Positions 58,660 to 64,000 of a stretch of 64,000 bases of DNA are shown here, one piece after another. A model generated the notes under the pieces. The model did no database searches, was not told the DNA's origin, and was given only the letters and a program-made list of their open reading frames with translations. Position 1 is the stretch's first letter. The number at the start of each line of letters is the position of its first letter. Location of the stretch: contig CAIKVZ010000033.1 of the NCBI GenBank assembly GCA_903830985.1, positions 1-64,000 of the forward strand, read 5' to 3'. Source of the stretch: an uncultured beta proteobacterium. Lineage in GTDB: Bacteria; Pseudomonadota; Gammaproteobacteria; Burkholderiales; Burkholderiaceae_C. The position numbers and the translations under genes were made by a program.

Positions 58660-60182
58660 TGCGCCGTCTCGACACCCCGGAACAGGCGGCGCTTTGGCTG
58701 CAGGGCCGCATCACGGGCGTGCTGCGCACTGACAGCCGACTCGTGCAGCCAGGCGACGGCTTTGTTGCCTGGCACGGTGCCGCGACGGACGGTCGCAAGT
58801 TTGTGAAGGCCGCACTGGCCAGCGGAGCTGCAGCCTGCCTGGTCGAGCAGTCGGGGGTGGAGGCCTTCGAATTTGCCGCCAATAACGATGCGTCCGTGGC
58901 CTGCTACCCGCAGCTCAAGGCCGCCACCGGGCCGATCGCCGCCGCCTACTTTGGGCACCCAAGTCAGGCTTTGGACCTGCTGGCCGTCACCGGCACCAAC
59001 GGCAAGACCTCGACCGCCTGGTGGCTGGCCCAGGCGCTGACGAATTTGCCGGCAGCAATGCGCCGCGCCTGCGGCCTGATCGGCACCCTTGGCGTGGGGG
59101 TACCACCGTTGGTCGGCACTGGCGGCGATCCACTTGCGAAACTCACGACCACGGGACTGACCACGCCCGATCCTGTCACGCTGCAGCAGCAGTTGCACGC
59201 CTTCGTCGACAGTGGCCTACGCGCCTGCGCCATCGAGGCCTCGTCGATCGGACTGGTGGAACACCGGCTGGACGGTACGCGCATCCGCGTGGCCATCTTC
59301 ACCAACTTCACCCAGGATCACCTGGATTTTCACGGCAGCATGCAGGCCTATTGGCAGGCCAAGGCGGCGCTCTTTTCCTGGCCGGACCTGCAGGCTGCGG
59401 TGCTGAATCTGGACGATCCGCAGGGCGTGGAGTTGGCGCAAGCCTTGGGCGACAAGGAGATTGACCTGTGGACTTTCTCCCTGCTGCAACCGGCCCGGCT
59501 GCGCGCCGTCGATCTGAACTATGGCAACGCAGGACTGGGCTTTACGGTGCTCGAAGGTGACGACCAGGCCAGCCTGCAAACGGCGCTGATCGGCAGCTTC
59601 AACGTGGACAACCTGCTGGGCGTGATCGGCGCACTGCGCGCTCTGGGCGTGCCCCTGCAGGAAGCGGCGCGAGCCTGCGAAACACTGACCCCGGTGCCAG
59701 GCCGCATGGATTGCCTGACGCTGCCCGGACAGCCGCTGCTGGTGGTCGACTACGCGCATACGCCGGACGCACTGGACAAGGCCTTGTGTGCCCTGCGGCA
59801 CCTGGCGCGTCAGCGCGGCGGCCAACTGTGGTGCGTGTTCGGCTGCGGAGGAGACCGCGACAGCGCCAAGCGCCCGCTGATGGCTGCGATGGCGGAAAAA
59901 AATGCCGACCAAGTCGTCGTGACCAGTGACAACCCGCGCAGCGAAAAACCGCAGGCCATCATCAGCCAGATCTTGCTGGGAACCAGTGGCAGCGCCGCCA
60001 TTCAGGTCCAGTCCGACCGCGCCCTGGCGATTGCCCAGACCGTGCAACAGGCGCAGCCGCAGGACGTGGTGCTGATCGCTGGCAAGGGCCACGAAGCCAC
60101 GCAGGAAATGGCCGGTGTGAAACTGCCATTTTCGGACCGGGCGCAGGCCCTGGCCGCACTGGCTGCGAGGGCCGCACCATGA
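58659..60182 (+). CDS. murE: UDP-MurNAc-tripeptide synthetase (UDP-MurNAc-L-Ala-D-Glu--ligase)
   Basis: LAVTGTNGKTSTAWWLAQAL; LTTTGLTTPDPVTLQQQLHAFVDSGLRACAIEASSIGL; FGCGGDRDSAKRPLMAA. Confidence 0.97.
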   Translation: MRRLDTPEQAALWLQGRITGVLRTDSRLVQPGDGFVAWHGAATDGRKFVKAALASGAAACLVEQSGVEAFEFAANNDASVACYPQLKAATGPIAAAYFGHPSQALDLLAVTGTNGKTSTAWWLAQALTNLPAAMRRACGLIGTLGVGVPPLVGTGGDPLAKLTTTGLTTPDPVTLQQQLHAFVDSGLRACAIEASSIGLVEHRLDGTRIRVAIFTNFTQDHLDFHGSMQAYWQAKAALFSWPDLQAAVLNLDDPQGVELAQALGDKEIDLWTFSLLQPARLRAVDLNYGNAGLGFTVLEGDDQASLQTALIGSFNVDNLLGVIGALRALGVPLQEAARACETLTPVPGRMDCLTLPGQPLLVVDYAHTPDALDKALCALRHLARQRGGQLWCVFGCGGDRDSAKRPLMAAMAEKNADQVVVTSDNPRSEKPQAIISQILLGTSGSAAIQVQSDRALAIAQTVQQAQPQDVVLIAGKGHEATQEMAGVKLPFSDRAQALAALAARAAP

Positions 60183-61594
60183 TGTCGCTGCAACAGGCCG
60201 GCGCGTGGATACCCGGCGCGCAACTCATTGGCGACGTCGGCACGGCGCTGGCGCGGGTCCACACCGACACGCGCACGCTGCAGGGCGGCGACCTGTTCGT
60301 GGCATTGCAGGGTGAGCGCTTCGATGCCAACGACTTTCTGCAGCAGGCCAAGGAGCGCGGTGCTGCGGCCGTGTTGTGCCACGCCAAGGCCTTGCGGCAG
60401 TTACAGGAACTGGGCCTGCCGGGGCTGGTCGTTCCCGACACCCTGGTTGCGCTGGGTCAACTCGCCGCCGGCTGGCGCGCGCAATTCACGTTGCCGTTGA
60501 TCGCGGTGACAGGATCGAACGGCAAGACCACGGTGACGCAGATGATCGCCTCCATCCTGCGCGCCGCTGAGCCGGAAGCGGCGCTGGCGACGCAGGGCAA
60601 TTTCAATAACGCCATCGGCGTGCCGCTGACCCTGCTGCGCCTGCGCCAACAGCACCGGCTGGCGGTGCTGGAACTGGGCATGAACCACCCCGGCGAGATT
60701 GCCGTGTTGGCGTCGTTGGCGCGGCCCACGGTGGCGCTGGTGAACAACGCGCAGCGCGAGCATCAGGAGTTCATGGCCACGGTGCAGGCCGTCGCCGAGG
60801 AAAACGGCGCGGTGATTTCCGCGCTCGACGCGCACGGCGTGGCGGTGTTTCCCGCAGACGACGCGTACACCGGCCTGTGGCAGTCACTGACCGCATCCCG
60901 CCGCGTGCTGCGCTTTGCCGCGGCGAACACGCCGTCCTGCCCGGCCGAAGTCTTTGCCTTGGGTGCAGATTGGCGCCAGGGTGCCTGGGCGGTGCAGGTG
61001 CAAACGCCGGCCGGCGAGCTGCGCTACACGCTCGCGGTAGCGGGTCGGCACAACCTGAAGAATTCGCTCGCCGCCGTGGCCTGTGCCCTGGCGGCCGGCG
61101 TGCCGCTGGGCGCCATTCAACAGGGTCTGAACGACTTCGAGGCCGTCAAGGGCCGCTCGCGCACGCTGGCTTTGTCACTGGTGGGTCACAGCCTGACGCT
61201 GATCGACGACAGCTACAACGCCAATCCCGACTCGGTGCGTGCCGCCATCGACCTGCTGGCCGAACTGCCGGCGCCGCAATGTCTGGTGTTGGGCGACATG
61301 GGCGAGGTCGGTGCGCAGGGCCCGCAGTTCCACGCCGAGGTCGGCGAGTACGCCCGGGCCCGCGGCATTGCCCAGCTCTACACGCTGGGCGAGCTGGCAC
61401 GGCACTCGGCTGCTAGCTTTGGCGCGGGACAGCATTTCGACCGCGTCGACGCGCTCAGTGCGGCGCTGCTGCAGGCTTTGCCGCAATACGCCAGCGTGCT
61501 CGTCAAGGGATCGCGCTTCATGCAGATGGAGCGCGTCGTCTCAGCTCTGACTGACGCAGAAGAAAATCAACAGGAGGGTTCCCATGCTGCTTAG
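60182..61594 (+). CDS. murF: UDP-MurNAc-tripeptide--D-Ala-D-Ala ligase
   Basis: [58 protein letters not shown]. Confidence 0.97.
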   Translation: MSLQQAGAWIPGAQLIGDVGTALARVHTDTRTLQGGDLFVALQGERFDANDFLQQAKERGAAAVLCHAKALRQLQELGLPGLVVPDTLVALGQLAAGWRAQFTLPLIAVTGSNGKTTVTQMIASILRAAEPEAALATQGNFNNAIGVPLTLLRLRQQHRLAVLELGMNHPGEIAVLASLARPTVALVNNAQREHQEFMATVQAVAEENGAVISALDAHGVAVFPADDAYTGLWQSLTASRRVLRFAAANTPSCPAEVFALGADWRQGAWAVQVQTPAGELRYTLAVAGRHNLKNSLAAVACALAAGVPLGAIQQGLNDFEAVKGRSRTLALSLVGHSLTLIDDSYNANPDSVRAAIDLLAELPAPQCLVLGDMGEVGAQGPQFHAEVGEYARARGIAQLYTLGELARHSAASFGAGQHFDRVDALSAALLQALPQYASVLVKGSRFMQMERVVSALTDAEENQQEGSHAA

Positions 61595-62762
61595 TCTGGC
61601 CCAGTGGCTGCAGACGCTTTCGCCGGACTTCGGTTTTTTCCGGGTGTTCCAGTACCTGACGTTTCGCGCCGTCATGGCTGCGCTCACGGCGTTGCTGATC
61701 GGCCTGTTCGCGGGGCCGCCAGTGATCCGGCATCTGGCGGCGCTGAAGATCGGTCAGCCGATACGCGAGTACGCCATGGCCTCGCACCTGAGCAAGAGCG
61801 GCACACCCACGATGGGCGGCGTGCTGGTGCTGTTGGCTATCGCGATTTCAACCTTGCTCTGGGTCGATCTGGCGAATCGCTTTGTCTGGATCGTGCTCAT
61901 CGTGACCCTGGGTTTTGGCGCCATCGGCTGGGTCGATGACTGGCGCAAGGTGGTGAACAAGGATCCCGAGGGCATGCGTTCACGGGAAAAATACTTCTGG
62001 CAATCGGTGATCGGCCTGCTGGCCGCGCTCTATCTGGTGTTCAGCATTTCCGAGAGTTCCAACCTGCGCGTGCTGCAACTGTTCTTCACCTGGGTGCAGT
62101 CGGGCTTTGACGTGAACCTGCCGCCCAAGGCCGGCCTGATGCTGCCCTTCTTCAAGGAGGTGAGCTATCCCCTGGGCGTGTTCGGCTTCGTCATTCTGTC
62201 CTATCTGGTGATCGTGGGGTCGAGCAACGCCGTGAACCTGACCGACGGCCTGGATGGTCTGGCCATCATGCCCGTGGCCATGGTGGGCGGCTCACTGGGC
62301 ATCTTTGCCTATGTGACCGGCAGCGCCGTGTACTCCAAATACCTGTTCATGCCGCACATCCCGGGCTCGGGCGAATTGCTCGTTTTCTGCATGGCCATGG
62401 CCGGCGCGGGCCTGGCCTTCCTGTGGTTCAACACGCATCCGGCGCAGGTCTTCATGGGCGATGTCGGCGCGCTGGCACTGGGCGCGGCGCTCGGGACGAT
62501 TGCCGTGATCGTGCGCCAGGAAATTGTGCTCTTCATCATGGGCGGGGTTTTCGTCGCCGAGGCCTTGTCGGTAATGCTGCAGGTGAGCTGGTTCAAGTAC
62601 ACCCGCAAAAAATACGGTCAGGGCCGGCGCCTGCTCAGGATGGCACCGCTGCATCACCACTTCGAGAAAATCGGCTGGGCCGAGACCCAGGTCGTGGTTC
62701 GCTTCTGGATCATCACCATCCTGCTGTGCCTGGTGGGCATTTCCACCCTGAAGCTGCGCTGA
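61584..62762 (+). CDS. mraY: Phospho-N-acetylmuramoyl-pentapeptide-transferase
   Basis: [61 protein letters not shown]. Confidence 0.98.
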   Translation: MLLSLAQWLQTLSPDFGFFRVFQYLTFRAVMAALTALLIGLFAGPPVIRHLAALKIGQPIREYAMASHLSKSGTPTMGGVLVLLAIAISTLLWVDLANRFVWIVLIVTLGFGAIGWVDDWRKVVNKDPEGMRSREKYFWQSVIGLLAALYLVFSISESSNLRVLQLFFTWVQSGFDVNLPPKAGLMLPFFKEVSYPLGVFGFVILSYLVIVGSSNAVNLTDGLDGLAIMPVAMVGGSLGIFAYVTGSAVYSKYLFMPHIPGSGELLVFCMAMAGAGLAFLWFNTHPAQVFMGDVGALALGAALGTIAVIVRQEIVLFIMGGVFVAEALSVMLQVSWFKYTRKKYGQGRRLLRMAPLHHHFEKIGWAETQVVVRFWIITILLCLVGISTLKLR

Positions 62763-62766
62763 CACC

Positions 62767-64000
62767 ATGAGTACATTGCACGGTCTGCACGTTCTGATCC
62801 TGGGCTTGGGCCACTCCGGCCTGGCGATGGCGCGCTGGTGCGCGCGTTGCGGCGCCCAGGTGACGGTAGCGGACACGCGCGCAGCGCCGCCTCAACTGGC
62901 GGCCTTGCAGGCCGAACTGCCGGGCGTCCGATTCGTCGCCGGTCCACTCGACGATTCTCTGGTGCAGGGCAGCGATGTGCGTGCGGTCTTCAGCAGCCCG
63001 GGGCTCAAGCCTTCGGAAGTGGCCGAGGTGTTGCAGGCGGCGCGGGCCCAGGGCCTGTGGGTGGGCAGTGAACTGAGCCTGTTTGCCAAAGAACTGGCAG
63101 AACTCAAGCAAAGTCGCGGCTACGCGCCGCAGGTGCTGGCCATCACTGGAACAAACGGCAAGACCACCGTCACTTCCCTCACCGGGCAACTGGTGGAGCG
63201 TTCGGGCAAGCGCGTGGCCGTGGCCGGCAACATCGGCCCGACGCTGCTTGACACGCTGATGGCGCAACTCGATGCCTGCCCCGCACCTGCTGAAGTGCCG
63301 GCGGAGGAAACAAGCGAGGTGGCGGCAACTGAGTTGGCGAGTGAAGTCACGGCCGGCACGGCCGACAAGGCAACACCTGATGCCGACGTTCAGCCGGACG
63401 CTGCGCTGCCCGAAGTCTGGGTGCTGGAGCTGTCGAGCTTCCAGCTTGAGCTGGCCAACGGCTTCGAGCCGAACTGCGCCGCCGTGCTCAACATCAGCCA
63501 GGACCATCTGGATTGGCACGGCAGCATGGACGGCTATGTGGCCGCCAAGGCCAAAATCTTCGGCGCGACGACCCTCCCATTGTTGAACCGCGACGAGCCG
63601 CTGGTCATAGCCCTGCTCGAGCAGCTGAATCCGCCGCCGGTTCTCGTATCCGGCAAGGGACGCCAGCCGCGCGTCGCGCCACGCGCCTGGCTCAGCTTTG
63701 GCTCGGACATGCCGCAGCGCCCGGGGGACTTCGGTCTGGAACAGGTCAATGGCATGGTCTGGCTGGTGCGCGCGCTGGAAGCCGACGAAACCATCAAGGT
63801 CAAGCGCGGCGGAGATCTGCCAGAACTGCACTTCCAGCGCCTGATGCCGGCGGAAGCGCTGCGCATCCGGGGCCGGCACAACGCCGTGAACGCGCTGGCG
63901 GCGCTGGCGTTGGCCAGCAGCGCAGGTTGCAGCCTGGGACCTATGCTTTACGGGCTGCGCGAGTACCGCGGCGAGCCGCACCGCGTGCAGTCGGTGGGCG
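62767..64000 (+). CDS. murD: UDP-N-acetylmuramoylalanine--D-glutamate ligase, 3' truncated by window edge
   Basis: MSTLHGLHVLILGLGHSGLAMARWCARCGAQVTVAD; AITGTNGKTTVTSLTGQLVERSGKRVAVAGNIG; WVLELSSFQLE; RGRHNAVNALAAL. Confidence 0.96.
   Translation, partial: MSTLHGLHVLILGLGHSGLAMARWCARCGAQVTVADTRAAPPQLAALQAELPGVRFVAGPLDDSLVQGSDVRAVFSSPGLKPSEVAEVLQAARAQGLWVGSELSLFAKELAELKQSRGYAPQVLAITGTNGKTTVTSLTGQLVERSGKRVAVAGNIGPTLLDTLMAQLDACPAPAEVPAEETSEVAATELASEVTAGTADKATPDADVQPDAALPEVWVLELSSFQLELANGFEPNCAAVLNISQDHLDWHGSMDGYVAAKAKIFGATTLPLLNRDEPLVIALLEQLNPPPVLVSGKGRQPRVAPRAWLSFGSDMPQRPGDFGLEQVNGMVWLVRALEADETIKVKRGGDLPELHFQRLMPAEALRIRGRHNAVNALAALALASSAGCSLGPMLYGLREYRGEPHRVQSVG

Noticed and set aside
1-64000. 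CRISPR arrays, rRNA, tRNA, toxin-antitoxin or defence genes
   Set aside because: No regularly spaced repeats, rRNA signatures or cloverleaf tRNA sequences were seen by eye in intergenic regions; tRNAscan/Infernal would be needed to exclude small RNAs.

Overview
High-GC chromosomal window, probably Betaproteobacteria/Burkholderiales (Comamonadaceae-like), read by eye from the sequence and the supplied ORF track. Left to right: (1) IS1182-like transposase 5' part at the window edge; (2) divergent exopolysaccharide locus (OPX export lipoprotein, three glycosyltransferases plus a GT2-hexapeptide fusion, Wzx-like flippase, acyltransferase; opposite strand: response regulator, GT-like protein, galE, sugar nucleotidyltransferase, frameshifted manC); (3) LysR/SBP, pyrC, DUF3025, htpX, alr, DedA, EamA, glutathione peroxidase; (4) a scarred accessory segment (about 22.9-25.3 kb) with an IS-disrupted repeat protein gene, a MerR-B12 regulator carrying the CarH-type Wx9EH motif, and a truncated PAS-sensor N-terminus; (5) glcEF, mnmA, nudix, pntAB, fadD; (6) mtnP-class II aldolase-mtnA, a probable DHAP-shunt operon; (7) corA, trmL, comF, bioC-like; (8) cytochrome c oxidase operon with a stand-alone COX2 transmembrane mini-protein upstream of coxB, then ctaG, coxC, surf1, ctaA, ctaB, sco; (9) rpoH with a CIRCE element, selD, K+ channel-like protein with a non-canonical filter; (10) dcw cluster mraZ-rsmH-ftsL-ftsI-murE-murF-mraY-murD (murD runs off the window). 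No rRNA, tRNA or CRISPR was recognised. No clearly new multi-gene defence or mobile system was found; the best leads are the orphan B12 regulator, the split COX2 arrangement, the DHAP-shunt operon, the MITE-like element before pyrC and the manC frameshift.
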